46,054 bases of DNA, taken from DATDCY01 sp031406795 [NCBI: Candidatus Rokuibacteriota bacterium] (GTDB taxonomy: Bacteria; JAUVQV01). The notes beneath the pieces were generated by a model. That model worked only from the letters and a program-made list of their open reading frames with translations, ran no database searches and was not told the origin of the DNA. The stretch is from positions 1 to 46,054 of the forward strand of contig JANOHV010000157.1 in NCBI GenBank assembly GCA_031406795.1. The letters are read 5' to 3'. This document shows, piece by piece, positions 8,273 to 19,547 of the stretch. Made by a program: the position numbers and the translations under genes. How positions within the stretch are numbered: position 1 is the first letter of the stretch; each line of letters opens with the position of its first letter.

Positions 8273-10711
8273 ATGCAGGACTTCGAGAAGCTCGGCGTCT
8301 TTTACCTCGGCAAAGAGTACGACCTCGCGGCGAAAAAGCGCACTGAAAACCTGGTTCTTTACGACTCGCGGGACCTGGTCACCCACGCTGTCTGCGTCGG
8401 CATGACCGGCAGCGGCAAGACCGGCCTGTGCATTTCGCTGCTCGAAGAGGCGGCGATCGACGGGGTGCCGGCGATCGTCATCGATCCCAAGGGCGACCTG
8501 GCGAACCTGATGCTGACTTTCCCCGAGCTGCGCGGCGCGGACTTCCTCCCCTGGGTCAACGAAGAAGAGGCGCGCAAGAAGGGGATCGAGCCGGCGGCGT
8601 ACGCCGAGACCCAGGCCGCGCTCTGGAAAAAGGGGCTCGCGGAGTGGGGCCAGGACGGCAAGCGCATCGGCCAGCTGCGCGCGTCCGCGGAGTTCGCCAT
8701 TTACACGCCTGGCAGCAGCGCGGGCATCCCGCTGTCCATCCTGAAGTCCTTTCAGGCGCCCGAGAAGGTCGTACTCGAGGACGGCGACCTGCGCCGCGAA
8801 CGCGTGGCCACGACCGCGACGAGCCTGCTGGCCCTCGTCGGCGTCGACGCCGACCCCGTGCAGAGCCGCGAGCACATCCTGCTCTCGACGATTCTCGACA
8901 GCGCCTGGCGGCAGGGGCAGGACCTCGACCTCGCCGGGATCATCCAGCAGATCCAGAATCCGCCGGTGCAGCGGATCGGCGTTTTCGACCTGGACTCCTT
9001 CTTCCCGTCGAAGGAGCGCTTCGGGCTCGCGATGACGCTCAACAACCTGCTCGCCTCGCCCGGCTTCTCGGCCTGGCTCGAAGGCGAGCCGCTGGACATC
9101 GGTCGCCTGCTCTGGACGCCCGCGGGCAAGCCGCGCGTGGCAATCGTCTCCATCGCGCACCTCTCGGACGCCGAGCGGATGTTCTTCGTCTCCCTGCTGC
9201 TGACCCAGGTGCTCGGCTGGATGCGGACGCAGTCCGGCACGACGAGCCTGCGCGCGCTGCTCTACATGGACGAGATCTTCGGCTTTTTCCCGCCGGTGGC
9301 CAACCCGCCCTCGAAACCGCCGCTGCTGACGCTGCTCAAGCAGGCGCGCGCCTACGGCCTCGGCGTCGTGCTCGCGACGCAGAACCCGGTGGACCTGGAC
9401 TACAAGGGCCTCGGGAACACCGGCACCTGGCTGCTCGGGCGGCTGCAGACCGAGCGCGACAAGCAGCGCGTGCTCGAGGGGCTCGAGGGCGCCTCCGGCG
9501 GAGCGGCTTTCGACCGCGCCGCGATGGAGCGCACACTCGCGGGCCTCGGCAACCGGGTCTTTCTGATGCACAACGTGCACGAGGACGCCCCGGTGGTCTT
9601 CGAGAGCCGCTGGGCAATGTCGTATCTGCGCGGCCCGCTGACGCGGGTGCAGATCAAACAGCTGATGGCGGAACGGCCGGCCGCGGACGGTTCCCCGCCA
9701 GCGAAGACGGCCGCGGGAACGAGTGCGGGTGCGGCCGCGTCGCTCGCCCCTGAGACTCGCCAGGCCGGCGACGCGGCAACCTCACGGCCCGTCCTCCCGC
9801 CCGACATCCCGCAGTTCTTCGTACGGCCGCGCGCTCCCGTCGACGAACTGGTCTACGAACCAAGAATCCTCGCCATCGGCAGGATCTACTATGCCGACGC
9901 CAGGGCGGGCGTCGCCACCGACGAGGAGTTCGCGGTGCTCGCCGAACCGGCGGCGCGGGTGGACTGGGACGGCGCCGAATCGACCCCGGTGCGCGACGCC
10001 GACCTGGAGCGCATTCCTGCCGAAGGCGACGCCTTCTTCGGGGTCGTGCCGCCCGAGGCCGCGAAGGGGCGCAGCTACCTGGAGTGGGGGAAGGCGTACG
10101 CCGAGTGGCTGTATCGCTCGCGCCGGCTCGAACTTTTCCGCAGCCCCGCCACCGGCGTGGTGTCGAAACCCGGCGAGACGGAGCGCGACTTCCGGATCCG
10201 CCTGCAGACCGCCGCCCGGGAGAAGCGCGACATGGTCGTCGAGAAGGTCCGCCAGAATTACGCGCCCCGCCTCGCGCGCCTCGAGGAGCGCATCCGCACC
10301 GCCGAGGCGGCCGTCGAGCGCGAGAAGTCGCAGTCGACGCAGCAGTCGCTGCAGACCGCGGTCTCGATCGGCGCGACGATACTCGGCGCCTTCCTCGGCC
10401 GCAAGACGATCAGCGCGTCGTCGATCGGTCGCGCCACGACCGCCGTGCGCGGCGCCGGGCGCGTGCTCAAGGAGCGCGATGACGTCGGCCGCGCCGCCGG
10501 GAACGCCCAGGAGCTGGCGGCCGGGCGCGACGAGCTGCAACGGACGCTGGATGACGAAATCGCTCGCGTGCAGGCCGCGGTCGACCCGCTCACCGAGCCG
10601 CTCGAGCGCGTCACGATCGCGCCGAAGAAGAAAGACGTCGCGGTGTCGATGACCGCGCTGGTCTGGGTGCCGTACCGGCGGGACGCCCGCGGCGGCATCG
10701 CGCCGGTGTGA
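8273..10711 (+). CDS. HerA/FtsK-like ATP-binding protein of unknown function
   Basis: 812 residues. Walker A GMTGSGKTGL (about 43-52), a VIDPKGDLANLM motif and Walker B LLYMDEIFGFFPP place it among HerA-like/type IV coupling ATPases that carry a helicase-HerA or DUF853-like core. After a Pro/Ala-rich linker (about 470-510) comes a second conserved region (VYEPRILAIGRIYYADARAG) and a long charged coiled coil near the C-terminus (LARLEERIRTAEAAVEREKSQS), interrupted by a short hydrophobic stretch (TAVSIGATILGAFLG) that might touch a membrane. The ATG at 8273 has GGGAGG 7 nt upstream; an upstream GTG at 8159 would overlap the divergent gspA start and is unlikely. The cellular role of this family is not established, so no function is assigned. 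Confidence 0.8.
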   Translation: MQDFEKLGVFYLGKEYDLAAKKRTENLVLYDSRDLVTHAVCVGMTGSGKTGLCISLLEEAAIDGVPAIVIDPKGDLANLMLTFPELRGADFLPWVNEEEARKKGIEPAAYAETQAALWKKGLAEWGQDGKRIGQLRASAEFAIYTPGSSAGIPLSILKSFQAPEKVVLEDGDLRRERVATTATSLLALVGVDADPVQSREHILLSTILDSAWRQGQDLDLAGIIQQIQNPPVQRIGVFDLDSFFPSKERFGLAMTLNNLLASPGFSAWLEGEPLDIGRLLWTPAGKPRVAIVSIAHLSDAERMFFVSLLLTQVLGWMRTQSGTTSLRALLYMDEIFGFFPPVANPPSKPPLLTLLKQARAYGLGVVLATQNPVDLDYKGLGNTGTWLLGRLQTERDKQRVLEGLEGASGGAAFDRAAMERTLAGLGNRVFLMHNVHEDAPVVFESRWAMSYLRGPLTRVQIKQLMAERPAADGSPPAKTAAGTSAGAAASLAPETRQAGDAATSRPVLPPDIPQFFVRPRAPVDELVYEPRILAIGRIYYADARAGVATDEEFAVLAEPAARVDWDGAESTPVRDADLERIPAEGDAFFGVVPPEAAKGRSYLEWGKAYAEWLYRSRRLELFRSPATGVVSKPGETERDFRIRLQTAAREKRDMVVEKVRQNYAPRLARLEERIRTAEAAVEREKSQSTQQSLQTAVSIGATILGAFLGRKTISASSIGRATTAVRGAGRVLKERDDVGRAAGNAQELAAGRDELQRTLDDEIARVQAAVDPLTEPLERVTIAPKKKDVAVSMTALVWVPYRRDARGGIAPV

Positions 10712-10736
10712 CGAAGCGGAAAGGAGGTGAACAACC

Positions 10737-10844
10737 ATGGCGACTTTCTCCTGTGAGAAGTGCGGCTGCACCAAGGACGGCCGCTGCAAGCCGAAGGCCT
10801 GTCCGAAGTGCGGAGCGGAGGGGACGATGATCAAGAAATCATAG
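10737..10844 (+). CDS. RCKP-type rubredoxin-like small protein
   Basis: 35 residues, beginning MATFSCEKCGCTKDGRCKPK. Five cysteines form CxxCxC followed later by RCKPKACPKCGA, matching the RCKP-type rubredoxin-like family, which is expected to bind one metal ion (iron or zinc) through two cysteine pairs. The ribosome binding site is close to ideal (AAGGAGGTGA, 10721-10730, 6 nt before the ATG), so the peptide is probably made in quantity. It lies 25 nt after the HerA-like ATPase gene and is followed by a strong hairpin, so it could be co-transcribed or separate. Full rubredoxins are about 53 residues; this short version lacks the aromatic core, so an electron-transfer role is not certain. Confidence 0.85.
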   Translation: MATFSCEKCGCTKDGRCKPKACPKCGAEGTMIKKS

Positions 10845-10864
10845 GCGCAACACGCCGCGGGGAA

Positions 10865-10900
10865 CCCGTCGGCGCGCGGCGCCCTTCGCGCGCCGACGGG
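10865..10900 (+). terminator. Strong hairpin after the rubredoxin-like gene
   Basis: A perfect 14-bp stem: CCCGTCGGCGCGCG (10865-10878) pairs with CGCGCGCCGACGGG (10887-10900), loop 8 nt. There is no T-run after it, so it is terminator-like rather than a classical intrinsic terminator. Confidence 0.55.
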
Positions 10901-10958
10901 GGGCGTAACACCCGAGATACGCCGGCTCATTCCGGGTGATTGCGGGTTTTGCGTGCGC

Positions 10959-10987
10959 TTGCGGATTGGCCGCGGGCGATCTATGCT
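10959..10987 (+). promoter_or_regulatory. Candidate promoter of the hybrid kinase gene
   Basis: TTGCGG (10959-10964), 17-nt spacer, TATGCT (10982-10987). The -10 box ends 8 nt before the ATG at 10996, which has no Shine-Dalgarno sequence. This fits a leaderless mRNA. Both hexamers are only partial matches. Confidence 0.35.
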
Positions 10988-10995
10988 GATTCACC

Positions 10996-13524
<2,529 letters not shown>

Positions 13525-13615
13525 ATGAAGACACCAACCGGGTCTTTCGCCTCTCCCCGCCGGCTGAACGCAAGTCCGGCCCGCGAAGAAATGTGCTCAT
13601 CAAGGAGGTCCGAAC

Positions 13616-15733
13616 GTGCGATCGATGGGTGAACGTCGTCTCCTTCCCGCCGTCCTGGCCGTTCTTGGCGTCGTGGCCGCCGCGGCCGGCTCCAGCCACG
13701 CCGCCGATCCATCCCTGCCCGTGCGCAAGGTCGTCCTGTACAAGCACGGCATGGGCTATCTCGAGCGGCGCGGGAAGGTCACCGGAGACGCCACCGTTTC
13801 GTTCAATTTCCGTGCCGACCAGATGAAGGACCTGCTCACCAGCTTCTACGCGGTGGACCTGGGCGGCGGCACGATCACCTCGGTGCGTTACGACACCGCC
13901 GAACCGCTCGCGCGCCGGCTCCAGGAGATCCTGATCAGGATCCCGGAGTCAGCCGCGCTCAGCCAGTTCTTGCCGCAGCTCAAGGGCGCGCGGATCTCAG
14001 CCAAGGTCTCCGGAGAGGAGTTCGTCGGACGCGTGCTCGGCCTGGAGCCGTTCACCGAATCCTCGGATGGCAACGTCGTACGGCAGGGTCACTTTCTTGT
14101 GATTCTGACTGACGGCGGCGCGATGCGCTCGGCCGATCTCGCCGGCATCGCCGAGCTGGCGATCCTCGACGAGGGGCTGCGCGCCGATGTCGTGCGCCTG
14201 CTGGACCTCGCGCTCGAAGGGCGGCGCGCCGATGCCAAACGCCTCGCGGTCACCGCCTCGGGCAAGGGCGAGCGCGAGCTTCGCGTCGGTTATCTTGTCG
14301 AGATGCCGGTCTGGAAGTGCTCCTACCGCCTGATCCTGGACCCCGAGAACAAGGAGAAGGCGCTGCTGCAGGGTTGGGCGCAGGCCGAAAACACCAGCGG
14401 CGAGGACTGGGAGGACATCGCGGTCTCCTTCGTCGCCGGCAACCCGCTGTCGTTCTCGATGGACATGTACACCCCGCTGTTCGTACCGCGCCCGCAGGTG
14501 CCGGTGCCCGGCCTGCAGAACCTCGCCGTAAACTGGGGAGCGGCGCCGGCGCCCGAGGCGCTGGGCGACGAACAGGGATACCGCAGGCAGATCCCGGCAC
14601 CGGCACCGCTGCGGGCAAACCTCGGCCGGTTGGAGGCGGCCAACGCGCCGGCGACGTTCGCATCCCAGAGCATGGACCAGGTGGCGGGAGCCGCCGCGGA
14701 GGAAGGCAAGGAGTTCGCGGCCGTGATGGAAGCCAGCGGCGGCACGGCGGCGCAGGGCGTCAAGGTCGGCGAACTGTTCAGCTACGAACCGCGCGACCCC
14801 GTCAGCATCCCGCGCGGGCAGGCGGCGCTCGTCCCGATCGTCTCGAAGCGCGTGACCGGACGGCGCGTGCTCGTCTACCAACCCTCCTTCTCGCCGCGGC
14901 CGGTGAACGCCTGGGTCCTTGCGAACGACACCGACCTGACCTTCGAGGCCGGCGCGGTGACGTTTTTCGAGGGAAGCACCTCGCTCGGCGAAGGAATCCT
15001 CGGCCACACGCTGCCACCCGGCGGGCAGGAGGTCGTCCCGTATGCCGTCGATGCCTCGGTCGACGTGACGCCGAAAGTCGCCTCCCGGCAGGAGCCCTAC
15101 ATCCGCGGCAAGATCGCCGACGGCGTGCTGCAGCTGACCCGCGTCGAGGTCCTCGTCAACACCTGGACCCTCGCCAACCGCGGCAAGGAGAAGGCGACGC
15201 TCTGGCTGCACCAGCCCATGAGCCCGTCGTACAAACTCGCCAAGCCCGAGAAACCCCTCAAAGAGGTCGGCGGGAACTATCGCTTCGAAATCGTGCTGGC
15301 CCCGGGGGAGACCAGGGAGTTCACCGTCGAGGAGCGCCGCGATGTCGGCGAGGCGGTGTTTCTGGCGAACGAGGACGAGACGCGGCTGCGCTTCTTCGCG
15401 GCCGGGCCCTATCTCGGCGAGAAGACCCGGCGCTTTCTCGCCGAGATCGGCGAGCTGATGGCGAAGAAGTCGGCCCTGCAGCGGCAGGTCAACGAGGCTC
15501 AGGAGCAGATGCGCCGCCTCGCCGAGGAGGAGGAGCGGCTGCGCCGGAACATCGGCAGCGTGAGCTACAACCAGCCGAAGGAGGCCGAACTGCGCGCCAA
15601 GTGGATGACGGCGCTTTCGCATGCGGAGGACCAGCTGACTGCGCTGCGCGGCCGCGTCGACGAAGCCGGCTCGGAGGTCCGTTCACTCGAGGAGCAGATC
15701 GCGGTGAAGATCCGCGGGTATCGGGAAGAGTGA
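13616..15733 (+). CDS. Secreted DUF4139-domain protein
   Basis: 705 residues starting with a signal peptide (about 1-29, cleavage near SSHAADP). The mature part is a large beta-rich DUF4139-type protein (VYKCSYRLIL-like core at EMPVWKCSYRLILDPENKEKALLQGWAQAENTSGEDWEDIAVSF is split here only for orientation: WKCSYRLIL and NTSGEDW are its clearest marks). A C-terminal coiled coil follows (about 610-705, LMAKKSALQRQVNEAQEQMR). GTG at 13616 was chosen over the in-frame ATG at 13625 because AAGGAGGT (13602-13609) sits 6 nt before the GTG but 15 nt before the ATG. The function of DUF4139 proteins is not established; a periplasmic or outer-surface location is inferred from the signal peptide. Confidence 0.8.
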   Translation: MRSMGERRLLPAVLAVLGVVAAAAGSSHAADPSLPVRKVVLYKHGMGYLERRGKVTGDATVSFNFRADQMKDLLTSFYAVDLGGGTITSVRYDTAEPLARRLQEILIRIPESAALSQFLPQLKGARISAKVSGEEFVGRVLGLEPFTESSDGNVVRQGHFLVILTDGGAMRSADLAGIAELAILDEGLRADVVRLLDLALEGRRADAKRLAVTASGKGERELRVGYLVEMPVWKCSYRLILDPENKEKALLQGWAQAENTSGEDWEDIAVSFVAGNPLSFSMDMYTPLFVPRPQVPVPGLQNLAVNWGAAPAPEALGDEQGYRRQIPAPAPLRANLGRLEAANAPATFASQSMDQVAGAAAEEGKEFAAVMEASGGTAAQGVKVGELFSYEPRDPVSIPRGQAALVPIVSKRVTGRRVLVYQPSFSPRPVNAWVLANDTDLTFEAGAVTFFEGSTSLGEGILGHTLPPGGQEVVPYAVDASVDVTPKVASRQEPYIRGKIADGVLQLTRVEVLVNTWTLANRGKEKATLWLHQPMSPSYKLAKPEKPLKEVGGNYRFEIVLAPGETREFTVEERRDVGEAVFLANEDETRLRFFAAGPYLGEKTRRFLAEIGELMAKKSALQRQVNEAQEQMRRLAEEEERLRRNIGSVSYNQPKEAELRAKWMTALSHAEDQLTALRGRVDEAGSEVRSLEEQIAVKIRGYREE

Positions 15734-15737
15734 CGGA

Positions 15738-16735
15738 ATGAAATATCCCGGAACCATCCAGGTCACCGGCACCCCGCTGCGCGCCGAGAGCTTCCGGGTT
15801 CTGCTCAACGAGCACCCGGTGACCCCCCGCAGCCTGACGGGTGCGCGACTGCCCGTTCTCGAAGGCTCGCCCTTCGGGCCGATCTACGGCGAGATCGTCA
15901 TCGTCCCCGCAAGCGCGGCGGATGCCAGGGACGTCGGCATCGAAGTCCGCGTCAAAGGCGTCATGGTCCGCCGCGAACTCTTTGGACTGGAAATGGCGGC
16001 CGGCAAGGACGCGACCCGGGTGCGCGGCGAGATCAACGCCAACTTTCTCCCGGTGACCTCCGATCGCAGCGGATTCATTCTCGACTCCCCCGAGTACGTG
16101 GCCTTCTGCGCGGTAATGAAGCGGGTGACCCATGAGGTGGGACGAGTACTGGCGAAGACCTCCGCCGTCCGGGAGAACCGCCGCTCGGGCAAGGCCGTCA
16201 GGGAGGTCATGCAGCGCATCCACACGGCTCTGGCACGCAACCCCGATTTTTCACCGTTCGGCCCGATTCCCTACGGCGAGAGACAACCAGGGGCCGGTGG
16301 AGCGGCAGCGACGGGCGGAAAGAGCAGCGGCGAGGGGCAGGCGCCTCCCGTGAAATCCCGCCGGCCGCGACGGAAACACCCAAGAAACCGCCCAAGCCAC
16401 CCAAGCCGAGAAAGCACAACCCGCTGCTCAAGCGGCTCACGCCCGATGCCGTCGTCAAGCGCATGCGCTTTGGCAAGATGGCCGTCACCTGCGTCATCGA
16501 CCACTTCGGTGCCGAGGGGCCGGAGGTCTTCAGCGAGGAGAACGCGATCTACCTCAACGCCGACCATCCGCTGTTCGAACGCGAATCCGACCACCCGCGC
16601 TCCTTCACCATGCACGTCGCCCGCCTTTTCGCGCAGGAGATCGCGCTGATGCAGAACCCCCGCAACCCGCGCAAGGCGTTCGAGATGCAGAGCCGGATCC
16701 TGCGGGAGGCATTCCGGGAGGAGCCCCGGCCGTAG
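15738..16735 (+). pseudogene. Frameshifted gene, probable C-terminal part of an ATP-binding family protein
   Basis: The reading frame from ATG 15738 makes sense up to about residue 204 (NPDFSPFGPIPYGER..., GQAPPV) and then turns into Arg/Ser-rich nonsense. A good sequence continues in the -1 frame from about 16352 (EIPPAATETPKKPPK, then NPLLKRLTPDAVVKRMRFGK) to the TAG at 16733-16735. One missing base near 16352 (GTGAAA where GTGGAA would restore the frame) explains it. This is either a sequencing error or a real mutation. The N-terminus (MKYPGTIQVTGTPLRAESFR) resembles, from memory, the middle of longer proteins with an N-terminal GHKL/Hsp90-like ATPase domain, which is absent here. The gene starts 4 nt after the DUF4139 stop without a Shine-Dalgarno, in line with a truncated remnant. 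Confidence 0.6.
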
Positions 16736-16801
16736 CGGGGACTTCCCACCGCATTGCATTTCTCCGACAAACCGTGGTGGCCTTCCGGGCAGAGCGCCGT
16801 G

Positions 16802-16819
16802 GCAGCGGCGCGCCGCTGC
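16802..16819. terminator. GC palindrome between convergent genes
   Basis: Perfect 18-bp palindrome GCAGCGGCGCGCCGCTGC in the 129-bp space between the frameshifted gene and the convergent VKOR gene. It may act as a bidirectional transcription barrier; there is no T-run. Confidence 0.3.
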
Positions 16820-16864
16820 CGCACTGGAACGGGTATCCGGGGCGCCTGCTCGCATCCCGGAGTC

Positions 16865-17815
16865 TCAGGGCTTCTTCGGCTCCTGACCCGGCGGGCAGTC
16901 CACCGTCACGTTGCAGCCGTCGTCTTTCTCGTCGCGGAAGAGCTCGAGCGAGCCGGCGCCGAGGAGCCGCGAGGGGTCGATGTTCAGCACCGGCGAGGCG
17001 CGGAAGCACTCGGCGCTGATGTAGGCGAGGATGCGCTTCTCGCCGCGGATGACCGACACGCCCTCAGGGCCGGGCACCAGCAGCACCGGCACCTCTTCGA
17101 TACCGAGCAGCGCCAGCAGTCCGCGATTCACGCCCGGGTCGTAGGAAGCCGCGCGCTCCACCCCCGGCAGGTCGAGACCGGCGATCTGGTCGATCGGATT
17201 GAAGTGGAAGTTGCAGCTGTTGCACGACTCCAGCGTCTTCAGCACCTCGGCGCAGTGGGGGCAGGTCGAAGAGAAGACCAGATAGACCTGCTTCGCGGGG
17301 GCGGCGCAACGCCGCACCCCGTAGGTCCCGCCGTCGAGGGCCCGTCCCCCGGCCGGCGGCTGGATGACCCCGAAACTCAGCACCGAGAAAGCCGCCATCG
17401 ACGAGAAGAAGACCGCGGTCGCCCCGACGGACTGGCGCACCCCGGCGAGCAGGTTGAGCAGCACCACGAGCGCGAAGACCGCGAGACACCAGGAACAGAA
17501 GGCCTTCGCGACAAACATCTGGTAAGAGAAGAGCACTCCCTCCGCGGCGACGGCGCCCAACAGGAGCAGACCGAGGAGCCGCCGCACGACTCGCGAGGCC
17601 GGCGCCCGCCAACCGAGCGCGGCCGCCGTCAGGAAGAAGCAGAGCCCTGCGACATTGATGAAGAGCGGCGGCACGCGCGTCAGCCCCTCGATGACCCGGC
17701 AGCCCTCGTTGAGACAGACGGCTTTGCCGCTGCTCAGGAGCAGCACCGCCTGGATTGCCGAGCCGAGCGCGCCGAGAAACGCGAGGGTGACGGATATTGC
17801 CCGCTTCACGCCCAC
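16865..17815 (-). CDS. VKOR-thioredoxin fusion (disulfide-forming membrane protein)
   Basis: 316 residues. The N-terminal 150 residues are a vitamin K epoxide reductase domain with four to five membrane helices, the loop cysteines Cys 34 and Cys 39 (CLNEGC) and the quinone-side CSWC motif (Cys 107, 110). A thioredoxin-like domain follows with CPHC (Cys 185, 188) in YLVFSSTCPHCAEVL. Such fusions move electrons from substrate thiols through the thioredoxin domain and VKOR to membrane quinone, making disulfides outside the cytoplasm, in place of DsbA/DsbB. The C-terminal 60 residues carry extra cysteines (Cys about 270, 300, 306). The start is a GTG at 17815; another GTG two codons later is possible. 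The neighbours give no specific substrate. Confidence 0.87.
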   Translation of the reverse strand: MGVKRAISVTLAFLGALGSAIQAVLLLSSGKAVCLNEGCRVIEGLTRVPPLFINVAGLCFFLTAAALGWRAPASRVVRRLLGLLLLGAVAAEGVLFSYQMFVAKAFCSWCLAVFALVVLLNLLAGVRQSVGATAVFFSSMAAFSVLSFGVIQPPAGGRALDGGTYGVRRCAAPAKQVYLVFSSTCPHCAEVLKTLESCNSCNFHFNPIDQIAGLDLPGVERAASYDPGVNRGLLALLGIEEVPVLLVPGPEGVSVIRGEKRILAYISAECFRASPVLNIDPSRLLGAGSLELFRDEKDDGCNVTVDCPPGQEPKKP

Positions 17816-17848
17816 TTCGACACCTGCAGGGGCAGATGGTTCCGCTGA

Positions 17849-18376
17849 CTAGTCACGCTCCCCCTTCTGGCCCACGAAGAAGTCCTTCTTGTCCCGGAAC
17901 AGCACATTGAAGGTCGTCAGGGACCCGTAGACCCGCGTGATGTACTGCTGCAGATCGACCTTCTCGGCGTCCGTCAGCACCTTGTGCGCGTTGATCTGCG
18001 CCTCGAGCACCCGCAGCCGGTCGCGCACCATGATGATCTTGTGAAAGAAGGCCTCGACCGGGACGCTCTTGGACGTCTGAGCCGCGTCCTGCGGTTTGAG
18101 GACGAGTTCGCCGCCCAGCCAGCGCTGGCCCATGGCGATGGCCGGCGCGCCCTCGCGCTCCTGCCGGATGAGCGCGAGCAGCAGCAGGTCGCTGGCTTCC
18201 CGCTCAGCCTCCGATAGCAGCACCAGTTCCACGCTCGGAACCGTCAGCCGCACGCCGCGGCGCGCGAAGAGGACCGCGGCGACCTGGGAGTCGCCGAACC
18301 CCGCCGTGTCCTCCACGACACCGGGGCCTTTCTGCGCGTGCCGGACCAGATCCCCTTTGATCACATCGATGGACAT
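17849..18376 (-). CDS. Conserved hypothetical protein
   Basis: 175 residues, soluble, no signal peptide. I do not recognise a named domain. It starts MSIDVIKGDLVRHAQKGPGV and contains a helical C-terminal half (VPVEAFFHKIIMVRDRLRVLEAQINAHKVLT, then a helix with QQYITRVYGS). Such helices suggest a small oligomeric protein. The ribosome binding site is good (GGGAGGGGAG about 6 nt upstream on the minus strand). It lies 18 nt after the MazG-like gene and 33 nt before the VKOR gene, so all three may form one operon. No function is assigned. Confidence 0.7.
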   Translation of the reverse strand: MSIDVIKGDLVRHAQKGPGVVEDTAGFGDSQVAAVLFARRGVRLTVPSVELVLLSEAEREASDLLLLALIRQEREGAPAIAMGQRWLGGELVLKPQDAAQTSKSVPVEAFFHKIIMVRDRLRVLEAQINAHKVLTDAEKVDLQQYITRVYGSLTTFNVLFRDKKDFFVGQKGERD

Positions 18377-18394
18377 GAAACTCCCCTCCCCACG

Positions 18395-18742
18395 CTACGG
18401 GTATTCGGTCGATTTCTTCGCGCTCCCCCGGCACTTCTCGATCGGGTACTTCGCCGCGTTCACGCGGATCTTCGCCTCCACCGCCACCCCCAGGTCGACC
18501 CCGAGCCGGTCGGCAAGCCGCACCGTGTAGATGAAGACGTCGGCGAGCTCCGCCGCCACCTGCTGCTGCACCGTGGGCGGCAGTTCAGTGCTCTGCTGTT
18601 CCGTGAGCCACTGGAAGTGCTCCATCAGCTCCGCCGCCTCCACCGCGAGGGCCATGGCGAGGTTCTTCGGCGCGTGGAACTGCTCCCAGTCGCGCTCGCG
18701 GGCGAAGGCCCGCAGGCGTCCAGCAAGATTATCGATGTCCAT
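18395..18742 (-). CDS. MazG-like nucleotide pyrophosphohydrolase
   Basis: 115 residues, the size of the DCTPP1/RS21-C6 group of all-alpha NTP pyrophosphohydrolases. The metal-binding signature is present: EAAELMEHFQW (ExxE) and, one helix later, ELADVFIYTVRLAD (ExxD). The early WEQFHAPKNLAMAL stretch is also typical. These enzymes hydrolyse non-canonical or excess NTPs such as dCTP analogues to the monophosphate and pyrophosphate, cleaning the nucleotide pool; the exact substrate cannot be read from sequence. No Shine-Dalgarno precedes the ATG. A TTGCCG-17 nt-TACATT promoter would place the transcript start at the ATG. Confidence 0.87.
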   Translation of the reverse strand: MDIDNLAGRLRAFARERDWEQFHAPKNLAMALAVEAAELMEHFQWLTEQQSTELPPTVQQQVAAELADVFIYTVRLADRLGVDLGVAVEAKIRVNAAKYPIEKCRGSAKKSTEYP

Positions 18743-18750
18743 GGATCGAT

Positions 18751-18779
18751 AATGTAATCTCTACCAGGGTTTACGGCAA
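18751..18779 (-). promoter_or_regulatory. Candidate promoter of the MazG-like gene
   Basis: On the minus strand TTGCCG (18779-18774), 17-nt spacer, TACATT (18756-18751), ending 8 nt before the ATG at 18742. Each hexamer matches consensus at four of six positions. It stands back to back with the plus-strand promoter at 18830. Confidence 0.35.
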
Positions 18780-18829
18780 GATGGCGCATGTAGGATCTCG
18801 ATCGACGGAACTCCTGTTAGCTTACGTCC

Positions 18830-18858
18830 TTGACTAAGAAGCGGCAAGTTTCTATCTT
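18830..18858 (+). promoter_or_regulatory. Promoter of the GNAT-thiolase-GNAT cassette
   Basis: TTGACT (18830-18835), 17-nt spacer, TATCTT (18853-18858). The expected leader of about 120 nt contains a small hairpin just before the ribosome binding site: TAGTCGG (18955-18961) with CCGACTA (18968-18974). The hairpin ends at the first base of AGGAAG and could affect translation. Confidence 0.55.
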
Positions 18859-18986
18859 TAACATACATAAAGGACGGCTCTTGAAGGTGTCTCCTGCCCG
18901 CACCGGGCTGTGGGGGGTTGGATTTCGGGAGTCGGCGGACGATGCCGTCCTTGGTAGTCGGGAAACGCCGACTAGGAAGAAGAGCG

Positions 18987-19547
18987 ATGCTGGAAGGACT
19001 TCCCAAGAAGTTGGCGCTCGCAGACGCCAGTGCGCTCATTCTCAGACCCATGACCAAGGACGACGAGAACGACGTGTCGCGGTTCTTCGCCTCCCTCCCC
19101 AAGCAGACAATCCGCTTCCTGCGCAACGACGTGACGAACAGGAAAGTCATCGCCGGGTGGATGCGTGAGCTCAACTACGAGAAGACGCTGCCGATCATCG
19201 CCGAACTCAGCGGGAGGATCGTGGCGACTTTGAGCCTCCACCGGCAGACATTCGGGTGGGGTCGTCACGTCGGCGAAGTGCGGATCGTGGTCGAGCCGTC
19301 GTTCCAGGGGCGGGGCTTGGGCGGGGCTCTGCTGGAAGAGATCAGCCGGATCGGGGCGGGCAGCGGCCTGAGGAAGCTGGTCGCCAGGGTCGTCTCCAAG
19401 CAGGGTGACGTTATCACGGTCTTCGAACGGTCCGGATTTCAGAGAGTCGCGACCCTGGCGAAATTCGTCAAAGACCTCGATCAGCAGTACGCGGATATCG
19501 CAATCATGGTGAAAGACCTTGTTCCCCGAACATCGACGAATGCCTAG
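18987..19547 (+). CDS. GNAT-family N-acetyltransferase, copy 1
   Basis: 186 residues. The acetyl-CoA binding motif is seen as SFQGRGLGGALLEEISRIG (Q/RxxGxG/A), preceded by the beta strand GEVRIVVEP. ATG 18987 was preferred to an upstream TTG-type start because AGGAAGAAG lies just upstream and the paralogue starts at the same level. The protein is a diverged paralogue of the GNAT at 20806 (shared layout ILRPMTKDDENDVSRFFASLP versus IFRPLRKDDERALAAFFGELP). It overlaps the thiolase gene by 8 nt. GNATs transfer acetyl groups from acetyl-CoA to amines of small molecules or proteins. The position next to acetyl-CoA-consuming enzymes is suggestive, but the acceptor is unknown. Confidence 0.85.
   Translation: MLEGLPKKLALADASALILRPMTKDDENDVSRFFASLPKQTIRFLRNDVTNRKVIAGWMRELNYEKTLPIIAELSGRIVATLSLHRQTFGWGRHVGEVRIVVEPSFQGRGLGGALLEEISRIGAGSGLRKLVARVVSKQGDVITVFERSGFQRVATLAKFVKDLDQQYADIAIMVKDLVPRTSTNA

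Noticed and set aside
16340-16360. Programmed -1 frameshift in the broken gene
   Set aside because: No slippery heptamer (X XXY YYZ) is seen at the shift point, and no stimulating structure is evident.
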